DNA of 41,866 nucleotides from a virus. Below are positions 1-6,712 of this stretch, piece after piece (the first letter of the stretch is position 1; each line of letters opens with the position of its first letter). A program made the position numbers and the translations under genes. The stretch lies in IMG/VR virus record IMGVR_UViG_3300044695_001740, positions 1-41,866 of that record; one strand, 5' to 3'. The notes beneath the pieces were generated by a model. The model saw only the letters and a program-made list of their open reading frames with translations. It ran no database searches and had not been told where the DNA came from.

Positions 1-148
1 TGCAGAAATATTTGAGAAGTTAAAGGAAGACAAGCGTGTTTCGTATCTTATTTTCCAAGGAAAGATTTGGTCTAAAGAAAAATCCAAGCTGGGAAACAGA
101 CGGTACACTGGGAGTAATCCTCATAACAAGCATCTTCATATTTCTATT
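1..148. repeat. Terminal overlap, left copy
   Basis: These 148 bases match 41719-41866 at 145 positions. The three differences (16 G/A, 20 T/C, 22 A/T, left/right) are all silent: one changes GAG to GAA (Glu), the other two change TTA to CTT (Leu). Both copies lie in the same frame of the endolysin gene. This is what a circular or circularly permuted genome opened at an arbitrary point looks like. The silent changes suggest two strains in the source population rather than a random assembly error. Confidence 0.93.
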
Positions 149-310
149 AACGCCTCTAGTGCTGCCGATACTTCTCCATGGTTTTGGTGGATGAATCAAC
201 CAAAGATTATTAATCAGGTTAAAGCAGCTATCGCTGCAGTTCCAGTAAAGAAAGCGTACCCAGCAGAAGATACATCTAAATGCTGTCAGCACTGCCCATC
301 TAAGAAGTAG
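2..310 (+). CDS. Endolysin, M15-type peptidase (C-terminal part, joins 41522-41866)
   Basis: This is the 3' part of the lysis enzyme gene that begins at 41522; joined over the overlap it encodes about 168 residues. It carries the second half of the zinc-peptidase signature, PHNKHLHISI (whole-protein residues about 106-115), in which a histidine of HLH is the usual third zinc ligand of M15/VanY-like peptidases. A Trp-rich stretch (SPWFWWMN) and a short basic tail with CCQHC follow. The enzyme should cut peptide cross-bridges of host peptidoglycan. The Cys-rich tail is unusual and may bind metal or the wall. The stop codon is 10 bases before the next start, whose Shine-Dalgarno site begins at this stop. 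Confidence 0.85.
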   Translation, partial: AEIFEKLKEDKRVSYLIFQGKIWSKEKSKLGNRRYTGSNPHNKHLHISINASSAADTSPWFWWMNQPKIINQVKAAIAAVPVKKAYPAEDTSKCCQHCPSKK

Positions 311-320
311 GAGATAAGTC

Positions 321-2225
321 GTGGCAACGAATAACAAAGCCCTAGTTGGTGACCTACCGATTATCCTGAGCCAGTCGATTCCGACTGCGCTTGTAAAGTA
401 TAAGCGAGAAGACTTTGCTGCAAGCTACGCTATTGGTAACACACCATGGTTATCTGCAGCCAATGACCAGAACCGTATTAGTCGTATTACGACTACATAC
501 CAGAAAGAACGTATCGACCAGGGTTCATCTGCTGGAGAAAACTCTTTGTCTAACTGGTGGCTTCGGTCTGCTACATCATGGCATCATGGTGCTGGCGAAC
601 GTTACTACGATGCTGAAGCATCAGACTTGTTTAGATTCTATGAGTCAAGCAACATAGATGTATGGACACAGGGTGAACTCAAGCTTCTTAATAGAACAAC
701 CAATGTTAGTACGGCATCAGTAAACAGCCCTGCCACGGTAACAGGTGGAACATTCTATACATCTGGAAACAATGTATTTTTCTTTAACGCAACAACATCA
801 ACTAGCACATCAACTAGTTTACCTGGTGGTGCTATAGCACAGAAGATTACATCCGATGGTGCTGTTGGAATTGTTGGTGCAAGCGACGGTATCTATATCG
901 TTACAACAGCCATGGCTGTCAGCAAGATTTGGAACAAGCCAAGCTCTAATACAACATGGACTGTTCAAGCAATTGGTTATGTCAAAGATAGAATTGTTGT
1001 TGGTGTTCAATTAGATTCTGGTGAGGCTAACACATACGAGTTAAGCAGAAACCCATCGTCACCACCTAAGACAGTAAGCACAACAGAACTTAGATATTCA
1101 TTTCCTAACTCAACATTGAACTATGTTTCAATTGCAGAGTTAAACTCTTCAATCATTGTTGGATATACAGTTGGTATCTATTCAAGAATCCATAGCCATG
1201 CCATCGATGATGCATCACCATTGGCAGCAATCAAAGAACCAATTGTTGTAGCTGAACTACCACGTGGTGAAACGCTTAACCAATTCAGAACCTACCTTAA
1301 TGAGTATGTTGTACTAGCAACTAGCTCTGGTCTTCGTATTGGTACGCAGTCAACCGATGGATTAGGGTTTACGTATGGACCACTTACTATCCATACAGAA
1401 GTAAAAGATGTAGCATTCAATGATTCATATGTATATGCCACACGTTCCTATAACAACACTGCTGGTCTATGGCGTATTGATTTAGGTACACCTCTTGGCA
1501 ATAGTTATGCATATGCATCCGACCTATCTATATCTTCTGGGTCAGCAACAGGCGTTGCCTTTATTGGAACATCTGGTCGTAAGTTTATTACCGCTACCTC
1601 TGGCGTATGGATTGAATCAGCAACAGAATTAGAACCAACTGGATTCTTAAAGTCTGGATGGATTCGTTGGGGTACAGCAGAAAAGAAGCAACCAGTATCT
1701 ATTGCCATTCGTGCAACAGGTGGTGGTGGATTAGTTAACTTTACGGTTGAAGACCAAGAAGGTGGCTCATCAGGTATCGGCGCTGTTCCGTTAACTGGAG
1801 CAAGTGATGTGCAGTTATCTGCTGCGTTGCAGCCAGCCGACCACTTTGAAATTACAGTAACTCTTAACCGCAGCACAAGCAGTGCAACAGTCGGACCAAC
1901 GCTAGAAGAGTGGCAGTGTCGTGCATTGCCAGCACCTCTACGTTCAAGAACTATTACAGTTCCACTGTTGTGCTATGAAGAAGAGCGTGACTCTAACGGA
2001 GTCACTCGTGTCTCATCACCAGCGGAAAGAGTCAAGTATCTAGAACGTATTGAGCAGAACGGTGGAGCAGTATTGTTCCAAGACTTCTCATGGGATGAAG
2101 AACGTGTATGCACTATTCGTGCTATTCAGTTTGAGCAGAACTCGCCTCCATCATTTGCCAGTGGCTTTGGTGGAATTGTTACCGTTCAATTGCAGACGAT
2201 TGATACGGAGCAGGCGATTCAGTAA
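321..2225 (+). CDS. Large tail or receptor-binding candidate, beta-propeller-like
   Basis: 634 residues from a GTG start preceded by GGAGATAAGTC. I do not recognise a named family. The middle (about residues 100-430) is a series of short beta-strand-like blocks rich in Ser, Thr, Gly and Asn (for example GIYIVTTAM, RIVVGVQ, SIIVGYTVG, YVVLATSSG, SYVYATRSY), which suggests a beta-propeller. The last 130 residues (TITVPLLCYEEE, YLERIEQNGGAVLFQDFSW, GGIVTVQLQTID) resemble C-terminal modules of minor tail proteins. It lies directly after the endolysin and shares one base (TAATG) with the next gene. A role in host recognition or tail structure is inference; an envelope-acting lysis accessory is an alternative. 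Confidence 0.6.
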   Translation: MATNNKALVGDLPIILSQSIPTALVKYKREDFAASYAIGNTPWLSAANDQNRISRITTTYQKERIDQGSSAGENSLSNWWLRSATSWHHGAGERYYDAEASDLFRFYESSNIDVWTQGELKLLNRTTNVSTASVNSPATVTGGTFYTSGNNVFFFNATTSTSTSTSLPGGAIAQKITSDGAVGIVGASDGIYIVTTAMAVSKIWNKPSSNTTWTVQAIGYVKDRIVVGVQLDSGEANTYELSRNPSSPPKTVSTTELRYSFPNSTLNYVSIAELNSSIIVGYTVGIYSRIHSHAIDDASPLAAIKEPIVVAELPRGETLNQFRTYLNEYVVLATSSGLRIGTQSTDGLGFTYGPLTIHTEVKDVAFNDSYVYATRSYNNTAGLWRIDLGTPLGNSYAYASDLSISSGSATGVAFIGTSGRKFITATSGVWIESATELEPTGFLKSGWIRWGTAEKKQPVSIAIRATGGGGLVNFTVEDQEGGSSGIGAVPLTGASDVQLSAALQPADHFEITVTLNRSTSSATVGPTLEEWQCRALPAPLRSRTITVPLLCYEEERDSNGVTRVSSPAERVKYLERIEQNGGAVLFQDFSWDEERVCTIRAIQFEQNSPPSFASGFGGIVTVQLQTIDTEQAIQ

Positions 2226-2443
2226 TGGAACAGAACAAGTTAATATCACTAGTATCACCAGGTGAAAGAAGTGAGTTAGTCAATCAGGTTAGGCTAGCTC
2301 TTAATGTTGCTGGCGATGACGTGTTGGATGCTCCTCTAGCCGAAGTGCTTAAGGGTTTGCAGCACCAGCTTTCCATCCCAGCAGTCGGGTGCATCAATAT
2401 AGCCACGCTGGATGCGCTCGCAGTTGCTCCACCAGAATGGTAG
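2225..2443 (+). CDS. Small peptidoglycan-binding-like protein
   Basis: 72 residues; the start overlaps the previous stop by one base (TAATG). Spacing of hydrophobics in LVNQVRLALNV, VLKGLQHQL and INIATLDAL resembles a minimal PG_binding_1 helical repeat (usual pattern: QxxL, then fQ, then TxxaL), with no enzymatic domain attached. As the last gene of the lysis segment it may target a partner to the wall. The resemblance is by eye and modest. A strong terminator follows within 10 bases. Confidence 0.6.
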   Translation: MEQNKLISLVSPGERSELVNQVRLALNVAGDDVLDAPLAEVLKGLQHQLSIPAVGCINIATLDALAVAPPEW

Positions 2444-2452
2444 GGCGAGAAG

Positions 2453-2487
2453 AGAGGGGGAATCAGAAATGGTTCCCCCTCTTTTTT
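2453..2487 (+). terminator. Rho-independent terminator closing the late/lysis transcript
   Basis: A perfect 10-bp stem AGAGGGGGAA / TTCCCCCTCT (2453-2462 with 2473-2482) with a 10-base loop is followed by a T run. It lies just after the stop of the 72-residue gene and should end the rightward late transcript. In the leftward sense it has no T run. Confidence 0.9.
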
Positions 2488-2491
2488 TATT

Positions 2492-2641
2492 TTAATAAGC
2501 AGATTTATCTTTTCTTAATATGCGGATAGCCCAGTCAAGCCCATGATTAAACCCATCTATCCATTCATAATCCTTATGTGTTTCAGGTAAGAGAGTCTTA
2601 GCAGACTCTATTCTTTTTATGAACTCTTCTATATCTTCCAT
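2492..2641 (-). CDS. Small leftward protein, 49 residues, unknown
   Basis: ATG at 2641 to TAA at 2492, beginning MEDIEEFIKRIESAKTLL. The protein is mixed-charge and looks helical, with an aromatic centre (YEWIDGFNHGLDWAIRIL). I do not recognise it. The frame is open for its full length between two hairpins, and a Shine-Dalgarno-like AAGAAGG lies 7 bases before the ATG, within a hairpin (2643-2663). It is the only leftward gene in this part of the genome, facing the end of the late transcript. It is supported by reading frame, start signal and plausible composition only. Confidence 0.6.
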   Translation of the reverse strand: MEDIEEFIKRIESAKTLLPETHKDYEWIDGFNHGLDWAIRILRKDKSAY

Positions 2642-2642
2642 C

Positions 2643-2663
2643 GGCTCGCCTTCTTGGCGAGCC
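2643..2663. promoter_or_regulatory. 8-bp hairpin at the start of the small leftward gene
   Basis: GGCTCGCC (2643-2650) pairs with GGCGAGCC (2656-2663) around a 5-base loop. Read leftward, the loop and 3' arm contain AAGAAGG, the likely ribosome binding site, and the stem ends one base before the ATG, so it could hide the start. Read rightward it is followed by TTTCCC and could be a weak terminator. Confidence 0.55.
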
Positions 2664-2732
2664 TTTCCCGCCCACCACCCCTCAACCCTATCAGATTATT
2701 GGTAAAGATGTTCGGCGTGTCTATGCAGGTTT

Positions 2733-2758
2733 CCTTTGGTTACCTTTGGTAACCTTGG
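2733..2758. promoter_or_regulatory. Operator-like repeats before the replication operon
   Basis: Tandem near-repeats CCTTTGGTTA, CCTTTGGTAA and CCTTGGTG (2733-2760) contain an inverted repeat GGTTACC ttt GGTAACC (2738-2744 with 2748-2754). They sit immediately before the first ATG (2762) of the replication operon, where there is no visible Shine-Dalgarno sequence. A repressor or activator site is the natural reading. A leaderless transcript starting close to the ATG would also fit and is common in actinobacteria. Confidence 0.45.
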
Positions 2759-2761
2759 TGT

Positions 2762-2956
2762 ATGAATCAACTTCCTCCTCATCGGTCTTACAGTCAACTT
2801 ACCACGTGGCAGTCCTGCCCTCAGAAATATTTCTTGAGTAAAGTAGCCATGGTTCCTGAGAAGCCAGCGGTCTATCTGGCTGCGGGGTCTGCAGTCCACA
2901 GCATGATTGAGTGGTTGAATCATGAGTTCTACAAGCAACAGCAGGCGAATGATTGA
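2762..2956 (+). CDS. RecB/Cas4-like Fe-S nuclease, N-terminal piece
   Basis: 64 residues corresponding to the first part of a PD-(D/E)XK nuclease of the RecB/Cas4 group: SYSQLTTWQSCPQKYFLSK (residues 9-27) carries the first cluster cysteine (Cys19), and GSAVHSMIE (42-50) the conserved His46 and Glu50. The chain stops at TGA 2954-2956; the catalytic part is encoded separately at 3157-3825. In related phages this nuclease is normally one polypeptide. The piece has no Shine-Dalgarno sequence and may be translated from a leaderless message. It could be a degraded remnant, but intact motifs and tight packing with the next two genes argue for a two-chain enzyme. Confidence 0.75.
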   Translation: MNQLPPHRSYSQLTTWQSCPQKYFLSKVAMVPEKPAVYLAAGSAVHSMIEWLNHEFYKQQQAND

Positions 2957-3170
2957 CCAACGTGGTATACCCAGTAATGAGTGTATCAATTGCGGTAGCA
3001 ATGTCCAAGTAGTACGTGCTATATTTCAGGACTACGAACTTGTTATGTGGTTTACCGATAGCTTCTGCGGTACTTGTGGTTCTCCTATGACAACGCCTAC
3101 ACCAGTCGACCACCCCGACTACGTGAAGCCAGAGCGACCAGAGGAAGAAGAAGACGATGAGTTTAACTGA
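2949..3170 (+). CDS. Small zinc-ribbon protein between the nuclease halves
   Basis: 73 residues from ATG 2949, which overlaps the previous stop by 8 bases; an upstream in-frame ATG at 2922 would give 82. Two CxxC knuckles (CINCGS and CGTCGS) about 30 residues apart form a classic zinc ribbon. The C-terminal tail is acidic (PEEEEDDEFN). The stop lies 14 bases inside the next gene. It sits between the two parts of the RecB/Cas4-like nuclease in a third reading frame. It may be an accessory subunit of that nuclease or an inserted passenger gene; the sequence does not decide. Confidence 0.75.
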   Translation: MIDQRGIPSNECINCGSNVQVVRAIFQDYELVMWFTDSFCGTCGSPMTTPTPVDHPDYVKPERPEEEEDDEFN

Positions 3171-3825
3171 GAAGTGGTTAGAAGTATTTAATGATGAAGT
3201 AAAATCCATAGAGGAACAATCAGGTATTCCATCGACGGAGTGGAAGACGGCTGGTCGTAAGACCGCTGCTCGACCAGATGGAGAAGACTTATCGTTCTGG
3301 CAAAGCGATGGGCTCAAGCAGGTTGAGTCGTACCAGAAATGGTACGAGCAGTCTGGTTGGAAAATTGCCACAATGCCTGACGGTCGTCCTGGAATCGAGT
3401 GGTCGGCAGATGTACATTTCGGAGGTACACCTGTTCGATTTATTGTAGATGCCATCTATCAAGTAGGGGAAGACTTGGTAATCGTGGACTACAAGACTGG
3501 TTCCAGGACACCGTTTGGTGTAATCCAGAATGGCTTATATGCCAGCGGTATTGAAAAGATTTTTGGAATCCGCCCTAAGTGGGGCGCATTCTTTATGACT
3601 CGCAAAGGCGAGCTTGATGATTTGGTCGACCTATCCCACCTCAGTATAGATTACTACGAGCATGCATTTGCTTCTATGAATCATGGTGTACTCAACGGTT
3701 GGTTCCCAACATTCGTTGGAGAAAACTGTAGAATGTGTAGCTACATGGACAAGTGTCCAGCATGGGGCTCAAAAGATTTCCCATTACAAATACCAACAAC
3801 AGGGAAAGAAAAGGAGAGAAAGTAG
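3157..3825 (+). CDS. RecB/Cas4-like Fe-S nuclease, catalytic C-terminal piece
   Basis: 222 residues with the PD-(D/E)XK catalytic set: Asp98 in RFIVDAIY, Asp111-x-Lys113 in VIVDYKTG, and a QNGLYA motif (Gln124) typical of RecB-family exonucleases. Three cysteines follow in CRMCSYMDKCPA (Cys191, Cys194, Cys200). In Cas4 and AddB-type nucleases the 4Fe-4S cluster uses one N-terminal and three C-terminal cysteines; here the N-terminal one is on the separate product of 2762-2956. Residues 1-15 (MSLTEKWLEVFNDEV) look like the natural continuation of helix WLNHEF at the end of that piece. A role in DNA end processing for recombination or replication is inferred from the family. Confidence 0.85.
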   Translation: MSLTEKWLEVFNDEVKSIEEQSGIPSTEWKTAGRKTAARPDGEDLSFWQSDGLKQVESYQKWYEQSGWKIATMPDGRPGIEWSADVHFGGTPVRFIVDAIYQVGEDLVIVDYKTGSRTPFGVIQNGLYASGIEKIFGIRPKWGAFFMTRKGELDDLVDLSHLSIDYYEHAFASMNHGVLNGWFPTFVGENCRMCSYMDKCPAWGSKDFPLQIPTTGKEKERK

Positions 3826-4302
3826 ATGACTGAATCTATGTTCTCGTATACAGGTAAGTTGAATTCAACTGACCTATTCACCGTCCGAGGTAATAGTGTT
3901 AGTGAGTTTAGAGCTAACCTAACCGCAGCAGTCGAAGCAATCGCTGAGGCTGTGCAACTACAAGCATCACTGTCTGGTCGCGTTGCAGCACCAGCAGGAA
4001 ATGCATACACACCTAACGCTGAGCAAGCAATCCAGATGTTGCAGGATGCGGGTCTTAACCCACAGCCTGTAGTCGCTGGCACAACCCCACAATCAATTGA
4101 GGTTGTCAAAGATAAGTACGGTAACGAATGGACATATGGACATCCAGATGCACCAGACCTACCAGACGGACGTGGCAAGTACGCCAAGAAGAAGGGCGTA
4201 TCAAAAGCAGGCAAGGCTTATGTTGGTTGGTTTGACCCAGCCAAGGGACCGAAGCCGTTCAAGCCTGGTGTTACTGAAGCCGAAACTATTTGGGCTAAGT
4301 AA
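3826..4302 (+). CDS. Conserved-looking replication-region protein, unknown
   Basis: 158 residues; the ATG directly follows the previous stop and has GGAGAGAAAG upstream. The N-terminal 50 residues look alpha/beta (MFSYTGKLN, VRGNSVSEFRANL), followed by an Ala/Gln-rich helix and linker. The C-terminal half is Gly/Lys/Pro-rich (YGNEWTYGHPDAPD, GRGKYAKKKGV, YVGWFDPAKG). Placement between a nuclease and a RecA-fold ATPase suggests single-strand DNA binding or a recombination accessory role, but I see no OB-fold signature and do not assign one. Confidence 0.8.
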   Translation: MTESMFSYTGKLNSTDLFTVRGNSVSEFRANLTAAVEAIAEAVQLQASLSGRVAAPAGNAYTPNAEQAIQMLQDAGLNPQPVVAGTTPQSIEVVKDKYGNEWTYGHPDAPDLPDGRGKYAKKKGVSKAGKAYVGWFDPAKGPKPFKPGVTEAETIWAK

Positions 4303-4304
4303 TC

Positions 4305-5138
4305 ATGCGTAGCCTATTGCAAGTAGTGGGTGTTGAATCACCAGCTGGTATTCAGTTACCAGAAATCCTACCTCAACTCACCGCCAGTCAAGTTACTTTC
4401 CGTCAAGCGCAATTGCATTTGATTGCAGGTCAACCAGGCGGAGGAAAGACACTGCTTGCATTATGGTACGCGATTACATCTAAGGTTCCATCGCTCTACA
4501 TATCAGCAGACTCTGACTCCAGAACAATTGCAACTCGTGCAGGTGCAATCATTATGGATAAGGAAGTTGCTAACGTAGAGAAGTTGATGGATACAGATGC
4601 GAGTGTTCTCCTTGAGGATGCTCTTGCTGACGGCGCGAGCCATGTGCGATTCGCCTTCGACCCAGCACCTTCTCTTCAAGATATTGAAGAGGAGATAGAA
4701 GCGTGGATTGAATTGCATGGCTCCGCCCCAGCAGCAGTATATGTAGATAACTTAATGAACGTCGCTGCAGCTAGCGACAATGAGTGGACTGCATTGCGTG
4801 ATGCAATGTCAGCGTTCCACTATATGGCACGTGAGTATGAGTCAGCATTTATTGTGCTACACCATGTGTCTGAGAACGAAAGAATGTCTAAGCCAAACTA
4901 TCCAGCACCACGCAAAGCGTTGATGGGTAAGGTTGCTGCTCTACCTGAACTGGTATTGAGCGTAGCGTTAGACAGTGGAGCAAACGCTTATCGCGTTGCC
5001 GTTGTAAAGAATCGTCATGGTAAGGCTGACCCAAATGCAGAGGAGTATGTAACACTGGCAGCAGAGGCTAGCAAGATGGCTCTCTATAATTCCTCAGCGG
5101 AACTGTTCCGTCAAAGGACATTAAGTCAGTGGCAGTAG
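4305..5138 (+). CDS. RecA-fold ATPase, DnaB-like helicase
   Basis: 277 residues with Walker A GQPGGGKT (42-49), a following strand PSLYISADSDSRT as in DnaB/RecA-type ATPases, and Walker B AAVYVDNL (143-150). LHHVSE (about 185-190) fits the post-Walker-B sensor region. It is much shorter than bacterial DnaB and lacks the N-terminal primase-interaction domain, like the small DnaB-like proteins of mycobacteriophages. It would provide replicative helicase or recombinase activity with the divided primase downstream. The start is two bases after the previous stop. Confidence 0.82.
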   Translation: MRSLLQVVGVESPAGIQLPEILPQLTASQVTFRQAQLHLIAGQPGGGKTLLALWYAITSKVPSLYISADSDSRTIATRAGAIIMDKEVANVEKLMDTDASVLLEDALADGASHVRFAFDPAPSLQDIEEEIEAWIELHGSAPAAVYVDNLMNVAAASDNEWTALRDAMSAFHYMAREYESAFIVLHHVSENERMSKPNYPAPRKALMGKVAALPELVLSVALDSGANAYRVAVVKNRHGKADPNAEEYVTLAAEASKMALYNSSAELFRQRTLSQWQ

Positions 5139-5518
5139 GTAACTCAGACTTTGATTTAGATTTTAATTATGGTCATGAAGGCGAGCAGTTAGTAGAGCAG
5201 TTGCTTACTAATGGCAAGACAGTAGAAGTTAAACGCGACCGCAAGTGGCATTCAACTGGCAACGTGTATGTAGAAGTTGAATGTTGGTATAGACGTAGTG
5301 AATCATGGGAACCATCAGGTGTGATGGTAAGCAAGGCAGATTACTGGGCATTCGTATTAGAACATGCGGTACTTATGATTCCAACTGGGCATGTGCTACA
5401 TGCTATTCGTACATATGGCAGAGAGATTACTTGTGAGATTCCGCCCAATAGAAGTAAGGGCTACTTAATTACCGTAGATGATTTAATGAAAGCGACAAAG
5501 GAACTAATGCATGTATAA
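5129..5518 (+). CDS. PD-(D/E)XK-like nuclease, putative
   Basis: 129 residues from a GTG that overlaps the ATPase gene by 10 bases. YGHEGEQLVEQLL followed by TVEVKRDRK (Glu33-x-Lys35) and NVYVEVECW has the order of a small PD-(D/E)XK endonuclease: acidic residue on a helix, then ExK on a strand, then an aromatic-rich strand. A role in DNA end processing or junction cleavage is inferred from fold and neighbours. No further catalytic residue can be fixed by eye. Confidence 0.68.
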   Translation: MAVGNSDFDLDFNYGHEGEQLVEQLLTNGKTVEVKRDRKWHSTGNVYVEVECWYRRSESWEPSGVMVSKADYWAFVLEHAVLMIPTGHVLHAIRTYGREITCEIPPNRSKGYLITVDDLMKATKELMHV

Positions 5519-5660
5519 GATATACGGTGCGTACATAAAGTATAAGGTGATGAGGAAGCTTGGTGTTTCAAGGAGAAAGTCCTTGCGACATATTGTAGTT
5601 ACCGACAGAGTTACGCTAGATTACTGGAAGAAAGTGTATAGTCAAATTACTAAACCATAA
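5511..5660 (+). CDS. Small basic protein, 49 residues, unknown
   Basis: ATG at 5511 overlaps the previous stop by 8 bases and runs to TAA at 5658. The protein is strongly basic (IKYKVMRKLG, SRRKSLRHIVV, YWKKVYSQI) and could fold as two helices with a short strand. A nucleic-acid-binding role is plausible. The overlap at its start and the clean ribosome binding site of the next gene just downstream support it as a real operon member. Confidence 0.7.
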   Translation: MYKIYGAYIKYKVMRKLGVSRRKSLRHIVVTDRVTLDYWKKVYSQITKP

Positions 5661-5670
5661 GGAGTAGCTT

Positions 5671-5940
5671 ATGAATATGCCAGACTTATCCAAAGGTCTT
5701 TGTCGAGAAGTCGGTACAGAATTTTTTTACCCAGATTCTGAGAACGACAGCGACACATCTATATATGCTTTTGGTAAGAAGATTTGTTCTGGCTGTGAAG
5801 TAAAGCAAGCTTGCCTTGATTGGGCTGTAAGACATGAAGGTTATGGTTTGTGGGGTGGTGCTACCCCACGTGATAGAATGGCTATCCGTCGGACTCTCAA
5901 CATAAAGCTAGAGTCTATTATCCCAGGAGAATATGCATGA
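5671..5940 (+). CDS. whiB: WhiB-family transcriptional regulator
   Basis: 89 residues with the full WhiB signature: Cys11, then Cys39-x2-Cys42-x5-Cys48 (ICSGCEVKQAC), which ligate a 4Fe-4S cluster, and the GLWGG turn (59-63). A basic C-terminal segment (RDRMAIRR) fits DNA contact. WhiB proteins bind region 4 of the principal sigma factor and are restricted to actinobacteria and their phages, so this gene is the best host marker here. It probably modifies host promoter choice, together with the sigma-like product at 8803. A good ribosome site (AAGGAG) precedes the ATG, and the stop overlaps the next start (ATGA). Confidence 0.92.
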   Translation: MNMPDLSKGLCREVGTEFFYPDSENDSDTSIYAFGKKICSGCEVKQACLDWAVRHEGYGLWGGATPRDRMAIRRTLNIKLESIIPGEYA

Positions 5941-6290
5941 CAACACCAGCGAAACGTAAGGGTTCTCAATGGGAACGCGATACGGTTAAGTGGCTTATCG
6001 CCAATGGATTCCCATGTGCAGAACGTGCGTATGGTGCAGGCAGACACGACGATGTCGGTGACATCGACGGTATCAATGGCGTTGTCATTGAATGCAAGAA
6101 TGAGAAAGCAATTAGAATTCCTCAGTACCTTCGGGAACTTGAGGATGAGATAACACATGCCGATGCAGAGACAGGCGTTGTGTTAGTTAAGAAGCGTGGC
6201 ACTTCTAATGTTTCAGAGGCGTATGCCATTATGACAGCCGACCTCTGGATAAATCTGCTTAAACAGGCAGGTTACAATGGACATCAGTGA
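5937..6290 (+). CDS. Holliday junction resolvase-like nuclease (PD-(D/E)XK)
   Basis: 117 residues. KGSQWERD (Glu13), GAGRHDDVGDIDG (Asp42, Asp44) and GVVIECKNE (Glu52-x-Lys54) match archaeal Hjc-like and phage resolvases of the PD-(D/E)XK fold, with a typical overall length. It would cleave four-way junctions or branched DNA before packaging. It is coupled to whiB by an ATGA overlap. Two other nucleases of the same fold and an endonuclease VII are in the same operon, so branch processing is well provided for. Confidence 0.82.
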   Translation: MTTPAKRKGSQWERDTVKWLIANGFPCAERAYGAGRHDDVGDIDGINGVVIECKNEKAIRIPQYLRELEDEITHADAETGVVLVKKRGTSNVSEAYAIMTADLWINLLKQAGYNGHQ

Positions 6291-6328
6291 AGCTGTGACA
6301 GAGTTTCATAAAATGAAAAGAGGTAACT

Positions 6329-6709
6329 ATGCGGTTCGCAATAGTGATTCTTCTATTCTCAGCGGTGCAACTAGCATCACCGAGTATGGCACTATCGCCA
6401 GTGATGACATACGAGAAGCGCTTATTGGTAACAACCGACAAGCGGGAACGTGTGAAACTGACGTTAGCTCAAATCACAACCGACAAGAAAGAGGTTCAGT
6501 GTGCGCTAGACATAGCGTACAAAGAGAGCCGATACAACGTGGACTCACTCAACAAATCGAGTGGAGCACGTGGAGTATGGCAATTACTCTGGGGAAAACC
6601 AGGGTGGTCATTACTGAAACAAACACAAGAAGCACACAAGTATGTGCTCCATCGTTACGACACTTGGTGCGGAGCGTACAGGTTCCATCAGGAAAGGAAT
6701 TGGTATTAG
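6329..6709 (+). CDS. Secreted lytic transglycosylase-like protein (SLT/lysozyme fold)
   Basis: 126 residues. Residues 1-21 form a signal-peptide-like segment (MRFAIVILLFSAVQLASPSM, then Ala). The mature part carries the SLT active-site block: Glu66 in ALDIAYKESRYN, then GARGVWQL (79-86), with Cys58 and Cys114 placed for a disulphide. The fold would cleave the glycan strand, outside the membrane. The start is fixed by AAAGAGG six bases before the ATG. It lies in the replication operon, not with the virion or lysis genes, which is unusual; wall loosening early in infection is possible. A competing reading frame from 6277 lacks a recognisable protein. Confidence 0.8.
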   Translation: MRFAIVILLFSAVQLASPSMALSPVMTYEKRLLVTTDKRERVKLTLAQITTDKKEVQCALDIAYKESRYNVDSLNKSSGARGVWQLLWGKPGWSLLKQTQEAHKYVLHRYDTWCGAYRFHQERNWY

Positions 6710-6712
6710 AAA

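Noticed and set aside
2799-3455. 218-codon leftward frame opposite the nuclease genes
   Set aside because: It is antisense to three frames with clear motifs, and its peptide is low in plausibility (many Ser, Thr, Cys); a shadow.
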